NCBI GenBank assembly: GCA_963422445.2
Contig: OY729512.2
Coordinates: 4,712,001-4,776,000 of the forward strand
Direction: 5' to 3'
Origin: G963422445 sp963422445
GTDB lineage: Bacteria > Pseudomonadota > Alphaproteobacteria > Thalassobaculales > Thalassobaculaceae
Length of the DNA: 64,000 nt
The notes below the pieces were generated by a model. The model saw nothing but the letters and a program-made list of their open reading frames with translations, ran no database searches and was not told the origin of the DNA. The position numbers were made by a program, and so were the translations under genes. Position 1 is the first letter of the stretch. Each line of letters opens with the position of its first letter. Below, in pieces: positions 46,900-56,913 of this stretch.

Positions 46900-48030
46900 G
46901 TGGATAGATCGTTACAGGTATATCCGTTATTGTGTTCTTCTGATTTGTCGATCACGGAGGTCTGCAAGATGCGCCCTGGTGTTTCATTCACGTTCACTTC
47001 AGGCGACCGGCATCGCCTTGAAACGGTTGTCCCGGACCCGAAGAGCCCGCAGAAGCACGTCTGACGGGCGCGCATCGTTCTTCTGAGCGACGATGGGCTC
47101 GGCACGATGGCCATCATGAGAGAGACCGGCCAGGCGAAGAACAGTGTCTGGCGCTGGCAGGACCGCTTCTATGGAAGAAGGTGTGGACGGCCTTCTGCGG
47201 GACAAGACGCCTCCGGCTCCTGAGCCGGTGGCGAAGATCGTCGGGTTGACCCACACCTCGCCGCCTCACGCGGCGACCCACTGGACGCTGCGGGCGATGG
47301 CGAAGGCTGTGGGGGGTGCCGCTTCGAGGATCTGGGCGGTTTGGCAGGCGCATGGCCTGATGCCGCAGCGCTGGCGGCCGTTCAAGCTTTCGAACGATCC
47401 CGCCTGCCTCGAGAAGCTGCCCGACATCGCCGGCCTCTCCGTTGCGCCGCCGGCTCACGCGGTCGTGCTGTCGATCGATGACACGTCGCACAGTCAGGCA
47501 CTTGACCGCACACAGCCCGGCCTGCCGCTAAAGAAAGGCCGCGGCGCCACCATGACACATGATTACAAGCGCAACGGCACGACGACGCTGTTTGCCGCCC
47601 TGACCGTGCTCGACGGCACGGTCATCGGCCAGCACGCCAGTCGGCATCGCCACCAGGAGTTCCTGAGATTCCTCAACCGCATCGAGCGCACGATACCCGC
47701 CGGCGTCCCGGTCCATGCCATCCTCGACAACGACGCCACTCACAAGCACAAGGACGTCCAGATCTGGCTCGCACGCCATCCGCGCTGGACCGTCCACGTC
47801 ATCCCACCTCGAGCTCGTGGCTGAACGCGCTCGAAGGCGTCTTCGTCAAGCTGATACGATGCCGTCTCAAAGACGGCGTCTGCCGCTCCGGACACGACCT
47901 CCAGGACGCCATCCGCCGCGTCATCGACGAACACAACACCACAGAAGCCAAGCCCTTCGTCTGGACCGCCGATCCCGATACCATCATCGCCGCAAGAAAA
48001 AGAGGGGTCCAAATATTAAAATCAATCCAC
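46900..48030 (+). mobile_element. IS630-family element B, copy 2
   Basis: The ends are GTGGATAGATCGTTACAG and ...TCAATCCAC with TA outside on both sides (46898-46899, 48031-48032). OrfA starts at 46969 and has a TGA in place of a Trp codon near 47062. OrfB starts at 47172 (MEEGVDGLLRDK), carries 'LSIDDTSHSQALDRT' and 'HAILDNDATHKHKDVQI', and is frameshifted near 47808 before the Glu region. It is non-functional by itself. It sits within the LuxE-like pseudogene. Confidence 0.88.
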
Positions 48031-48079
48031 TAGCCCAAGTTTAACCACCACCCTGACACGTTCATTGTAAATCAGACAG

Positions 48080-48190
48080 ACCGCTTATGCACATGGCTCC
48101 GGTGGCACACGATGTTGCCCCCGATGTCGACCATTCCCGGCACGCCAAACGCTACATGTGCGTTTCACCGGAGCCATGTGCATAAGCGGT
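48080..48190. mobile_element. MITE with IS1595-type ends (MITE-1)
   Basis: This 111-bp element has 24-25-bp inverted ends (ACCGCTTATGCACATGGCTC... and complement) that match the ends of the IS1595 element at 54541-55592. It is flanked by TCAGACAG (48072-48079) and TTAGACAG (48191-48198), an 8-bp duplication with one change. It has no coding capacity. Confidence 0.88.
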
Positions 48191-48251
48191 TTAGACAGTT
48201 ATGACGTTCGAAACGGAGGTGTGGCCCTACATGTGCACGCCGATGGTGATG

Positions 48252-49970
48252 TCAGACGACGGTCTTTGTGGTTACTCCGGGTGTGGGGTCGATACCGATG
48301 GCGTCGTAGATGGCCTGCTGGGGCGGTTCGGCGCGGGTGGTTTTTCGCACATGCAAGCTGCGCCCGTCGTCGCGGCGGAAGGTCGCGGTGATGCGCTGCT
48401 GTCCTTCCAGGGTTCGGCGAATTGTGTTCCAGTTCGCGTGCTCGCCGGTCTCACGCAGGCGCCGTCGGATCACCTGCACGAGTTGGTAGGCGATGACGGA
48501 GATGAACAGATGTCCTTCGGCGCGGATGGGCTTGTGGTGGAAGATGGGGCGCAGTCCGAGCTCCGATTTCAGCGAGCGGAAGACCGCTTCGAGGTCGGTG
48601 AGGGTGAGGTCGGTTCGCCACAAGATTTCTTCGTCCCAATCGGTTTGGTTGGTGCGTAGGCAGTACCCCCCCTGGATGGGTCATCATCGAGCCTTCGACC
48701 GGGCGGCGGGTGAAGCGAACCGCGGTGGCGCGCTCGCCGGTTTGGTCGGTGTCGAGTTCGACGTCGTAGTACTGGGCGACGCGGCGATTGCTCGCCTTGA
48801 GTCTCCCAATCCGCTCCCGGACCTGGTCGACGCGTTTGCGGGTGCGCGGGCGCGACAATCCATCGGAGAGCTTGGTCAGCGCGGTCTCGAAGCGCTCCAC
48901 GATGCCGCGGTCCTTGTTGGCACGCTCCTCGGAGAAGCAATAAAGGCGCGTTTCATCCTCGGACACGACCTTGTGCAGATGCACCCCTTGTCGCGATGCG
49001 GTCTCGATGCGTTGCGCGGCCTCGGGGTCGAATTGGCGGATGCGGTCACGGCTGACCACCAGGTACCGATAGCCATTGTCGCGCAGCCACTGCACGCGCT
49101 CCTCGGTGGCGATTCCACGGTCCATGACCACGAGCGCCTCGCGCGGGGCACCCAGCGCAGCGAGCCTGTCGGCCATGGTGTGGTGTTCTCCTACGTTGCC
49201 GGCGAACACCTCGGAGCGGCGCACGAAGCCGCTCGAATCGAGCACCAGCGCCAGGGTGAGAAGCGGGCAATCGGTGCGCTTGTCCCTGGAGGGCCCGCGC
49301 GGGGCCTTGGGCTGACGCCGCGCCGCGCCTTCGAAGAAGGTGTTGGTCAGGTCATAGAGCGTGACCGTGGGGTGCAGGTCAAACAGCCCCATCGCGCGGT
49401 CGAACAGGTGGCGTTCGATGGCCTCACGATGGGCTATGAGCGCGTCCGAGGCGCGAGACAACTGCATCGCCCCCATCGTCTCGAAATCGACCCCGAGCAA
49501 CTCGCCAAGCGCGCTTCGTTCCCCGAGCCAGCGCCGCGTCGCGCGGTCCGAGCCCGGGCGCGCCATGCGGGCGATGACCGAGCCGACCACCGCCGCACCA
49601 AGCGACGCGGGCACGGGAAGCTCCTAGAGCCGGGCGCGAAGCGCGAGCTGGTCCATCGCCCACAACCCCACCTGCTCCACGCCGAGCGAGCGCGGACGGT
49701 TGAGTTCGAGCGAAGCGACATCCACGCGTTGGATGTCGGGTCCTGCGCCGGGGGCGCCGGCGCGTGCGAGCAATTGGGCGACGATGCGCTGCGCATGCGT
49801 CTCCAGCCCCGGGGCATCGTGCTCCAGTGCGAGCTGACCGGTGAGGATCTCGTCGATCCGCCGGCAAAGCGCTGGCCAGTCCGGTTGCGCGATCTGGAAG
49901 TGTCGTCCCAGGTTGAGCAAGGTGCGTTAGCGCACCTTGGAACCGACACGCTCGGAACGAACGAGTTGAA
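48252..49970 (-). pseudogene. IS1634-family transposase, frameshifted
   Basis: Three minus-strand frames make up one gene. The N-terminus (49920-49624) reads 'LGRHFQIAQPDWPALCRRID' and 'RPRSLGVEQVGLWAMDQL'. The middle (49614-48660) has 'VTLYDLTNTFFEG', 'LALVLDSSGFVRRSEVFAGN' and 'ALVVMDRGIATEERVQWL' with DDE Asp positions. The C-terminus (48623-48252) has 'LTDLEAVFRSLKSELGLRP' and 'GHLFISVIAYQLVQVIRRRL'. Breaks occur near 49620 and at the C-run near 48666. The full length (about 570 codons) fits IS1634. The ends of the element are not resolved. Confidence 0.85.
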
Positions 49971-50564
49971 AGGTGAAGTACCTCTCGCCCGAAGCGGTGC
50001 TTCGGATGAACATCGCGCTTACGGTAGCGGAGGACGCGGCCCGGTTCAAGACATATAAAAGCGTTTATGGCACTACATCAGGCATCTCAACCATCTATCA
50101 ATCACTTGCGTCCAAAATTGGCCAAATCCAACGCGCGAAGCGGCCAATCAGCGCTCACAATGTTAAAAATGGGTTAGTCGAACAGATGGACGAAACTGTC
50201 GCTCGCCCCGAGGACGACATAGGGCTCGCCGGTCCGCTCCACCTCGCCGAAATCGGCATAGAGCAGGGCCGAGTCCAGCCCCTTTTCGTGCAGCAGATAG
50301 CGGCTGCCGCCGGTGCCAAACTCGCGTTTAGTGCTCTCCGGAGGGGCACAGCTCAGCGTCAGCGATTTGAAGGCGGTGACCGGGACCGGCGGGATGTCTC
50401 GCCAGCCTCAACCGCCCGGCGTTCAGGCAGAACCTCCGGAAGCAGGGAGGCTTCTCGAACTGACAGGCGAAGAGCCGGAAAGCGAGTGCGTCGAACGCGT
50501 CCTCGGAGGGTGCGTCCCCGGCCATGACGGCGAGGACATCGGCGATGATCTCACTTTCGGTCAT

Positions 50565-50889
50565 GACCGGCCGACCATAACATCGCGCCCGGCCGGGCGG
50601 CCAGCCTCGCAGGGCGCGCCGGCAGCCTCGGAGCTGGAAGGTGCGCACCGCAACGATGCCGGATCCGTTGAGCCCGCGACCCTCACGGCGATCCTATGCC
50701 AGGTTCGCCCTGTTTTTCCCATGCCTGCCGATTATGTGATCGACCGCACGAATCGGGCCTTCACGGCGCATTGGCCCCGGATCGGCCGGCCAATGCGGCA
50801 CGGTGCGTTGTCGCTCGGGTGATCCTGGAGACAGCCGTCGCGTTGTGCGGGCGGCGGACACACCGGTGGTGTCGTGGTTTCGGGAGAGC
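50565..50889. other. 325 bp without an assignable gene
   Basis: This is the upstream side of the LuxE-like remnant, running to the start of the ISAs1 relic. It contains short frames without family features; a promoter for the former luxE-like gene would lie here, but I cannot point to one. Confidence 0.3.
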
Positions 50890-51505
50890 GGTCTCGGTCA
50901 GAAGGGCGTGAAGAGCGCCTTCATGCCGTCCTTGCGTCGATAGCTGAAGGCACGCAGGCTCTCGGCGAAGCCCCTCTTCGGTTTGCCGATCTTGCGGTTG
51001 TCCCCCAGGATCATGGCGATCGCGATGGTGTTGATGATGGTATTGTCGGACGGTGCGTATCGGGTGCGGGCGGTCCAATCGTCTTCTTTGAAGGTGACAT
51101 CCCGGACAGGGTGATGGCGTTCGAGCAGCCTGTGACCGTGGTCCTGGCGAGCCGGTCTTGCGGTGTTGCGCGGCTGGCGTCGACGGCAACGGCTTGTGCG
51201 ATGTGCAGACGTGGTTGCCCATGGCGTTGAAGCATCGCTTGCCTCTGCTCCGGGTCGAGAGTCTGCATAATCCGATGCAGGGTCGATCCGGAGACCGGCT
51301 CATGGCGACCGGTGACATTGTTGTTCCAGCTGCCGATGGCCGCAAGGTCCATCTGACCGAGGCTGGCCGCGAGTTCGGCCGCGGCCACCGGGCCCGCATG
51401 ACCCATCAGACGGGACAGCAGACCCACCGACAGCACGGAGGCCATGCAGGGCTTACGCCCCCTGGCTGCGCCGGACATCGTCAACCTGCGCGACGTTTGC
51501 GTCAA
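50890..51505 (-). pseudogene. ISAs1-like transposase remnant
   Basis: The frame from 51505 reads 'MASVLSVGLLSRLMGHAGPV', 'AAIGSWNNNVTGRHEPVSGS' and 'TLHRIMQTLDPEQRQAML', then 'AVAVDASRATPQ' at the expected first catalytic Asp. The distal part, in another frame, reads 'NTIINTIAIAMILGDNRKIG' and 'ESLRAFSYRRKDGMKALF', the C-terminal end of ISAs1-type transposases. The middle DDE region is deleted. It lies directly downstream of a DUF4338 gene. Confidence 0.65.
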
Positions 51506-52222
51506 TCGACGGCAACGGCCCGATGCTCTGGTTCGAGATCCCGGCTTTCAGCTCCCACGCCGCCAGAAGCGCGTCGAGCGCACGCAACCGGCGGCAGGCG
51601 TTGCGCCGTAACGGCAGACCATAAAGCTGCCTGGGGTTGCCATGCGATCCGGTATAGCGGCCGTTGCTGCGCGCATGGCCCTTGCTGGCGCCCGGAAGGC
51701 GCCAGTTCGCCGCCACGTAAAGGGTTCCCGAGAAAGACTTCGGATTCACAAACGTTCCGCCGGCAACAGGGGATGGCCATACGCCGCCTGCCAGTCCGCG
51801 CTCAGGCGCTCCGTCATCTGTGCCAGTGCAAAACGGGCCAAGCCGTGAAACACGCCCGGTTTGCCGGGCACGAGAAACCGGGTGTTGCTACCGATCAGAT
51901 GAAGACGCTGGACCTGCTCCGCCGGAGCCCAGCCGATCCACCGGTCCCGCGGCGTGCAGTTGAAAGCACCGGTCTGCCAGCCGGCGACCGCGACCCATTG
52001 ACCGCGCCACAGGACCACATGGCGCAAACCGCGACCGGCAAAGCCCTTGAACCCAGGATAATGACAGGCTGTGACCACAGTATCCCAGCCCACCCGCTTG
52101 TCAGGACGAACCAGACGAACCTCGATATTCGAGAGGTCGAAACCGAGCGGTTGCGCCTTGAAACGATGTTTCAAAATCATGCCGACCGTGGTCGTAAATC
52201 TGAACAACTGGAAAAATGGCAA
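51453..52222 (-). pseudogene. Second DUF4338 (DruA-like) gene, frameshifted
   Basis: The main frame (52222-51746) has 'VTACHYPGFKGFAGRGLRHVV', 'NCTPRDRWIGWAPAEQVQ', 'SNTRFLVPGKPG', 'FALAQMTERLSADWQAAYGH' and 'LLPAERL', all in the DUF4338 order. The C-terminal end continues in another frame (51749-51453) with 'NPKSFSGTLYVAANWRLPGAS' and 'ARSNGRYTGSHGNPRQLYG'. One frameshift near 51748 separates them. The N-terminal helical domain looks reduced. Overlap with the ISAs1-like relic downstream suggests the two form one element, distinct from the IS66-linked DUF4338 at 42970. Confidence 0.75.
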
Positions 52223-52243
52223 AAATCACGCCAAATCACTTAG

Positions 52244-52403
52244 TGTCTGACCTAAAATTGGTTAGGTGGTCTCGACACGAGCGATTTAATCTCGTTTACG
52301 GACCAATTTGTGAAAACGACTTCGCTGTATGGTGCCAAAACGACGCTTGATCTGCACACAAATTTTAGCATGGGACCGCCGTGACTAATTTTAGGTCAGG
52401 CTT
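52244..52403. mobile_element. MITE with IS5-type ends
   Basis: This 160-bp element has inverted ends (TGTCTGACCTAAAATTGG and the complement of AAGCCTGACCTAAAATTAG). TTAG is duplicated on both sides (52240-52243, 52404-52407). The first 28 bases closely match the left end of the IS5 remnant at 27670. The right TTAG is also the left target copy of IS427 copy 3. Confidence 0.8.
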
Positions 52404-52607
52404 TTAGATAGTGTCGTCACGAAAAGCCAGCCCAGAGCGCCAGACACCGGATCTGCACCGCGGCAAGAAACGATGCGGCATTCCTAGCGTATCGTGTGGC
52501 AATCCCACGCCAGCGCTTGAGCCACAGAAAGGCGTTCTCCACCAAATGCCGGTGCCGGTAGAGATGGACATCATACGCTCTGGGGTGCTTGCGGTTGCGC
52601 TTCGGCG

Positions 52608-54064
52608 CAGCAATTCTCCTTTTGGAGTTATCAGGGGTTTTCAAAGGCTTGGAGATGTGATTCAAGCTGTTGTATGAAGCGTCTTGAACGATACATGGAT
52701 GTGCTGGGGAAGCGGTGCGCGGCGTTGCCCGACAAGCGCTCGGGACGCAACACGCGCTATGCCATGAGAGACATCGGGCTTGCGGCGTTTTCGGTGTTTT
52801 TCATGCAGAGCCCGTCGTTTCTGGCGCATCAGCGCCTGCTGTCGGCGCAGCGCGGCGCTTCGAACGCCGGGACGCTGTTCGGCATGGAGCGGGTTCCGTG
52901 CGACAGCCATATCCGGCGGATGCTGGATGGGGCGCCGACGGATCATTTCGACGCGGTGTTTTCGGCGCTTGTCGATGACCTGGATGGTGCCGGCGCCTTG
53001 TCGGGTCTGCGCTGCCTGGACGATCGGGTGTTGATCGCGCTGGACGGCTCGGAGCATTTCCGTTCCGGCACGATCCACTGCGCGCACTGCTCGACGCGCC
53101 GGCGGGGCGAGGATGTGGAGTATTTCCACAGCTTTGTCGGCGCCGCTCTGGTGGCGCCGGGGCAGCGCCGCGCCTTGCCTCTGGCACCGGAGTTCGTGCG
53201 CCCGCAAGACGGCTCGGCGAAGCAGGACTGCGAGAGCCGCGCGGCGCAGCGCTGGCTGGCCCGCCTGGGGCCTTGTGTGGCCGGGCTGAGACCGGTCTAT
53301 CTGGGCGACGATCTCTATTCCCGCCAGCCGATCTGCGAGGCGGTGCGCGCTGCGGGCGGGAGCTTCATCTTCGTGTGCAAGCCGTCCAGCCACAAGACGT
53401 TGAGCGAATACACCCATGGCGTCGTGCTGGACGAGGTGTGCCAGACCGTGGGCAGGGGCGCGGCCAGGCGCCGCCATCGCTATCGCTGGATGAATGGCGT
53501 GCCGCTGCGCGACGGCGCCGACGCGCTCGTCGTCAACTGGCTGGAGGTCGAGATCGCCAAGCCCGACGGCAAGGTGACCTACCGCAACAGCTTCGTCACC
53601 GACCTTGCCGTCACGCAAGATACCGCCGCCGACATCGCCGCCTGCGGGCGTGCCCGCTGGAAGATCGAGAACGAGACCTTCAACGTCCTGAAGACCAACG
53701 GCTACAACCTCGAACACAATTTCGGGCATGGCAGCCAGACACTGGCCAGCATCCTGGTCGTGCTCAATCTGCTGGCCTTCGCCCTGCACACGGCCTGCGA
53801 CCTGATCGAAGCGTCCTGGCGGCGGGCGCGGCACGCACTCGGAACCCGAAGGCGCCTGTTCGAGCACATCCGCACGATCACCGCCTACCATGTCTTCGCG
53901 TCATGGGCGGTCCTCATGAGAACCGTCATCACGGGCATCCCGCCTCCCGCAAACGCTTGATCCCCGGCCCCCGCGCCAAGCCCATCCCTCCAACCGCAAA
54001 ACCGCCAAAAAAACCAACACGAAAGGCCGCAATGCAACAAGAAACGCCATAAGGAGAATTGCTG
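52608..54064 (+). mobile_element. IS4-like element inside IS427 copy 3
   Basis: The ends CAGCAATTCTCCTTTTGG and the complement of CCATAAGGAGAATTGCTG flank a single transposase. GCTTCGGCG is duplicated (52599-52607 and 54065-54073); this 9-mer occurs once in the empty IS427 copy. Length is 1457 bp. Confidence 0.93.
52674..53960 (+). CDS. IS4-like DDE transposase, apparently intact
   Basis: A 428-residue transposase. The N-terminal part 'MRDIGLAAFSVFFMQSPSFLAHQ' is followed by DDE motifs: 'VLIALDGSEHF' (first Asp), 'PVYLGDDLYSRQPICEAV' (second Asp) and 'RWKIENETFNVLKTNGYNLEHNFGHG' with the Glu of the YREK-like segment. No frameshift or stop is seen, so this and the IS110 and IS630-C transposases are the best candidates for activity in the window. 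Family assignment within IS4 is tentative. Confidence 0.88.
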   Translation: MKRLERYMDVLGKRCAALPDKRSGRNTRYAMRDIGLAAFSVFFMQSPSFLAHQRLLSAQRGASNAGTLFGMERVPCDSHIRRMLDGAPTDHFDAVFSALVDDLDGAGALSGLRCLDDRVLIALDGSEHFRSGTIHCAHCSTRRRGEDVEYFHSFVGAALVAPGQRRALPLAPEFVRPQDGSAKQDCESRAAQRWLARLGPCVAGLRPVYLGDDLYSRQPICEAVRAAGGSFIFVCKPSSHKTLSEYTHGVVLDEVCQTVGRGAARRRHRYRWMNGVPLRDGADALVVNWLEVEIAKPDGKVTYRNSFVTDLAVTQDTAADIAACGRARWKIENETFNVLKTNGYNLEHNFGHGSQTLASILVVLNLLAFALHTACDLIEASWRRARHALGTRRRLFEHIRTITAYHVFASWAVLMRTVITGIPPPANA

Positions 54065-54540
54065 GCTTCGGCGGAACCACTGGAATAACTTCATGCTCCT
54101 CACAATAAGACAGGATGGCAGTCGTGTCATAGGCCTTGTCCGCCAACAAATACTCGGCATCTATCCCTTCAATCAGCTCGACCGCTTGACTGCAATCTGC
54201 TGCCGTCCCCTCGGTCACCAACATCCGCACCGGCATCCCATGCGCGTCCACAGCCAGGTGCAGCGTCGTGTTCAGCCCCCTTTTGTGCGATCCATCGCCT
54301 GATTGCCGCCGACAGCACCGCTCGCATGGGGATGGACCTTGAGATGACTGGCGTCAATCATCAGCCACTCATCGTCCGGCTCATCCACCAGAGGCTCCAG
54401 CAACGCCCCCCAGAGCCCCTTGTCCCGCCAGCGACAGAACCGACGATGGGTATTTTTCCAGTCTCCATAGTCTGGCGGCACATCACGCCAGGGAGCGCCG
54501 GTACGCAGAATCCAGAAAACCGCGTTCATGAACCGTCGAT

Positions 54541-55592
54541 ACCGCTTATGCACATAGTTCCGGTTGCGAGAGTTTGCCACCAGATATTGAGGTTGAGGTT
54601 AGAGCGGGGGAGCGGGTAGAATATTCCCGATACATTCCTGCCGACGGAGCCCCTACATGAAACAGGTCCCAGACAGCCTCCTCGCCGTCCAGCACATGGT
54701 CCCGGACGATGACGCCTGCGGCCGCCTGGCTGATCGAAATGCGCTGGCCGGACGGCTTCGTCTGTCCCACGTGCGGCCATGAAAAGGGATGGGCGCTGCG
54801 CAGAAAAGCACACACCTTCGCGTGCACCGGCTGCCGCCGGCAGACCTCGGTGACGGCCGGGACGATCCTGCACGCCAGCAAGCTGCCGCTCACCGTCTGG
54901 TTCTGGGCCGCCGACCTGATGGCGACCCACTCCAACGGCATCTCTGCCCTGCAGCTCCAGAAACAGCTCGCTATCGGCTCTTATCGCAGCGCCTGGCTGC
55001 TCGCCCACAAGCTGCGCGCCAGCATGGTCGAGCCCGAGCGCAACCCGTTGTCGGGCCTGGTGGACATCGACGAGGCCAGCCGTCCATTCCGGACCAAAGA
55101 CGATCCTCCCACCGGAGGGCAAGGACGCAGCCACGACGGCAAGATGCTCATCGTCGGCGCCATCGAACTCGGGGACGGAAACATCCCAGGCCGCCTGCGG
55201 CTGGCCGAAATCTCCTCCTACGGCGCCGCCGACCTCGGACACTTCGTCGAAACCGCCGCCGGTCCCGACGCCATCGCGAAAACCGACGGCTGGTCCGGCG
55301 ACGCTGCGGTCCCCGCCGATCGCCACAATGTCCATGTCGTCGGGAAGACCGCCGCTCACCTCGTCCTGCCGTGGATCCACCAAGTCTTCTCCAACCTCAA
55401 AGGATGGGCGCGAGGCGTCTACCACGGGCTGCGCCGTAAGCATCTGCAAACCTATCTCGATGAGGTCGTCTTTCGCTTCAACCGCCGCAAAACCCGCCAC
55501 GATGCTTTCCGCTCGCTCTTCCGCCTCGCCACCAATGCACAACCCCTTACCTACAGCATGTTGATCGAACCGGAACCATGTGCATAAGCGGT
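54541..55592 (+). mobile_element. IS1595-family element inside IS427 copy 3
   Basis: Inverted ends ACCGCTTATGCACATAGTTCCGG and complement, with a perfect 8-bp duplication CCGTCGAT (54533-54540 and 55593-55600). Length is 1052 bp. The MITEs at 48080-48190 and 59640-59759 share these ends. Confidence 0.93.
54657..55587 (+). pseudogene. IS1595-family (zinc-ribbon) transposase, N-terminal frameshift
   Basis: The main frame from 54709 has the zinc ribbon 'CPTCGHEKGWALRRKAHTF' and 'CTGCRRQTSVTAGTI', 'SYRSAWLLAHKLRASM', 'GLVDIDEAS' (first Asp), 'AIAKTDGWSGDAAV' (second Asp) and 'HQVFSNLKGWARGVYHG' with 'VVFRFNRRK' at the end. The natural start is likely ATG 54657 (MKQVPDSLLAVQHM), but it is out of frame with the rest; the shift lies near 54720. 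If an internal start is used the protein may still work. Confidence 0.8.
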
Positions 55593-55780
55593 CCGTCGAT
55601 TATCCTGTGCCACTCCACCCCAACTTCCCGCCCGGCCAGGCAGATGAGGCTCCAGCAACAGCCAGACCCTGTCCGAAATGTCGTGACGCCGATGAGCCAT
55701 TCCCATGAGTCGCCTCCAGGAACCATCGAGTGAGTTCGACAGATAGGACAGATGAACATCACTCATGACGACACTATCTA

Positions 55781-56913
55781 GTGGATAGATCGTTACAAGT
55801 ATATCCGTTATTATGTTCTTCTGATTTGTCGATCACGGAGGTCTGCAAGATGCGCCTTGGTGTTTCATTCACGCTCACTTCAGGCGACCGGCATCGCCTT
55901 GAAACGGTTGTCCCGGACCCGAAGAGCCCGCAGAAGCATGTCTGGCGGGCGCGCATCGTTCTTCTGAGCGACGATGGGCTCGGCAGGATGGCCATCATGA
56001 GAGAGACCGGCAAGGCGAAGAACAGTGTCTGGCGCTGGCAGGACCGTTTCTATGGAAGAAGATGTGGACGGACTTCTGCGGGACAAGACGCGTCCGCCGG
56101 GCAAGACGCCTCTGGCTCCTGAGTCGGTGGCGAAGATCGTCGGGTTGACCCACACCTCGCCGCCTCACGCGGTGACCCACTGGACGCTGCGGGCAATGGC
56201 AAAGGCTGTGGGGGTGGGCGGTCTGGCAGGCGCATGGCCTGATGCCGCACCGCTGGCGGCCGTTCAAGCTTTCGAACGATCCCGCTTTCGTCGAGAAGCT
56301 GACCGATATCGTCGGCCTCTCCGTTGCGCCGCCGGCTCACGCGGTCGTGCTGTCGATCGATGAAAAGTCGCAAATTCAGGCACTTGACCGCACACAGCCC
56401 GGCCTGCCGCTGAAGAAAGGCCGCGGCGCCACCATGACACATGATTACAAGCGCACCGGCACGACGACGCTGTTCGCCGCCCTGAACATGCTCGACGGCA
56501 CGGTCATCGGCCAGCACGCCAGTCGGCATCGCCACCAGGCGTTTCCGAGATGCATCAACCGCATCGAGCGCACGATACCCGCCGGCGTCCCGGTCCATGC
56601 CATCCTCGACAACGACGCTACTCACAAGCACAAGGACGTCCAGGTCTGGCTCGCACGCCATCCGCGCTGGACCTTCCACTTCACCCTCACCTCGAGCTCG
56701 TGGCTGAACGCGGTCGAAGGCTTCTTCGCCAAGCTGACACGACGCCGTCTCAAATACGGCGTCTGCCGCTCCGTACGCGAACTCCAGGATGCCATCCGCC
56801 GCGTCATCGACGACCACAACACCACAGAAGCCAGGCCCTTCGTCTGGACCGCCGATCCCGATACCATCATCGCCGCAAGAAAAAGAAGGTTCCAAAAGTT
56901 GGAATCAATCCAC
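55781..56913 (+). mobile_element. IS630-family element B, copy 3
   Basis: The left end GTGGATAGATCGTTACAA starts at 55781 (TA 55779-55780); the right end ...TCAATCCAC finishes at 56913 with TA after it. OrfA starts at 55850. OrfB starts at 56053 (MEEDVDGLLRDK) but a deletion of about 16 bp near 56212 breaks it. The rest (56242-56916) keeps 'LSIDEKSQIQALDRT', 'HAILDNDATHKHKDVQV' and 'SSWLNAVEGFFAKLTR' in one frame. It cut the AlbA_2 gene on its right. Confidence 0.88.

Larger units (their letters stand above)
46690..50564 (-). pseudogene. LuxE-type acyl-protein synthetase, split by IS elements
   Basis: The N-terminal half starts at ATG 50564 ('MTESEIIADVLAVMAGD', 'AFDALAFRLFACQFE') and, after a frameshift near 50425, continues 'VTAFKSLTLSCAPPEST', 'GGSRYLLHEKGLDSALLY' and 'PYVVLGASDSFVHLFD', ending at TAA 50174-50176. 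The C-terminal part is at 46898-46690: 'IFALPPGSWVLDTGGFKGWS', 'MTGLLGVARGDCINMYG', which fits the LuxE/ANL 'CVNEYGMTE' region. Between them lie an IS1634 relic, a MITE and IS630-B2. LuxE relatives activate fatty acids as acyl-AMP. Assignment is by motif; the final C-terminus is missing. Confidence 0.65.
52408..55777 (-). mobile_element. IS427-type element, copy 3 (holds two other IS)
   Basis: The left end ATAGTGTCGTCACG starts at 52408 and the right end finishes at 55777, with TTAG left and CTAG right (55778-55781). An IS4-like element (52608-54064) interrupts OrfB and an IS1595 element (54541-55592) interrupts OrfA. The right CTAG overlaps IS630-B3. OrfB and OrfA pieces are recognisable outside the guests (for example 54251-54070 and 54540-54272). 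Confidence 0.9.
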
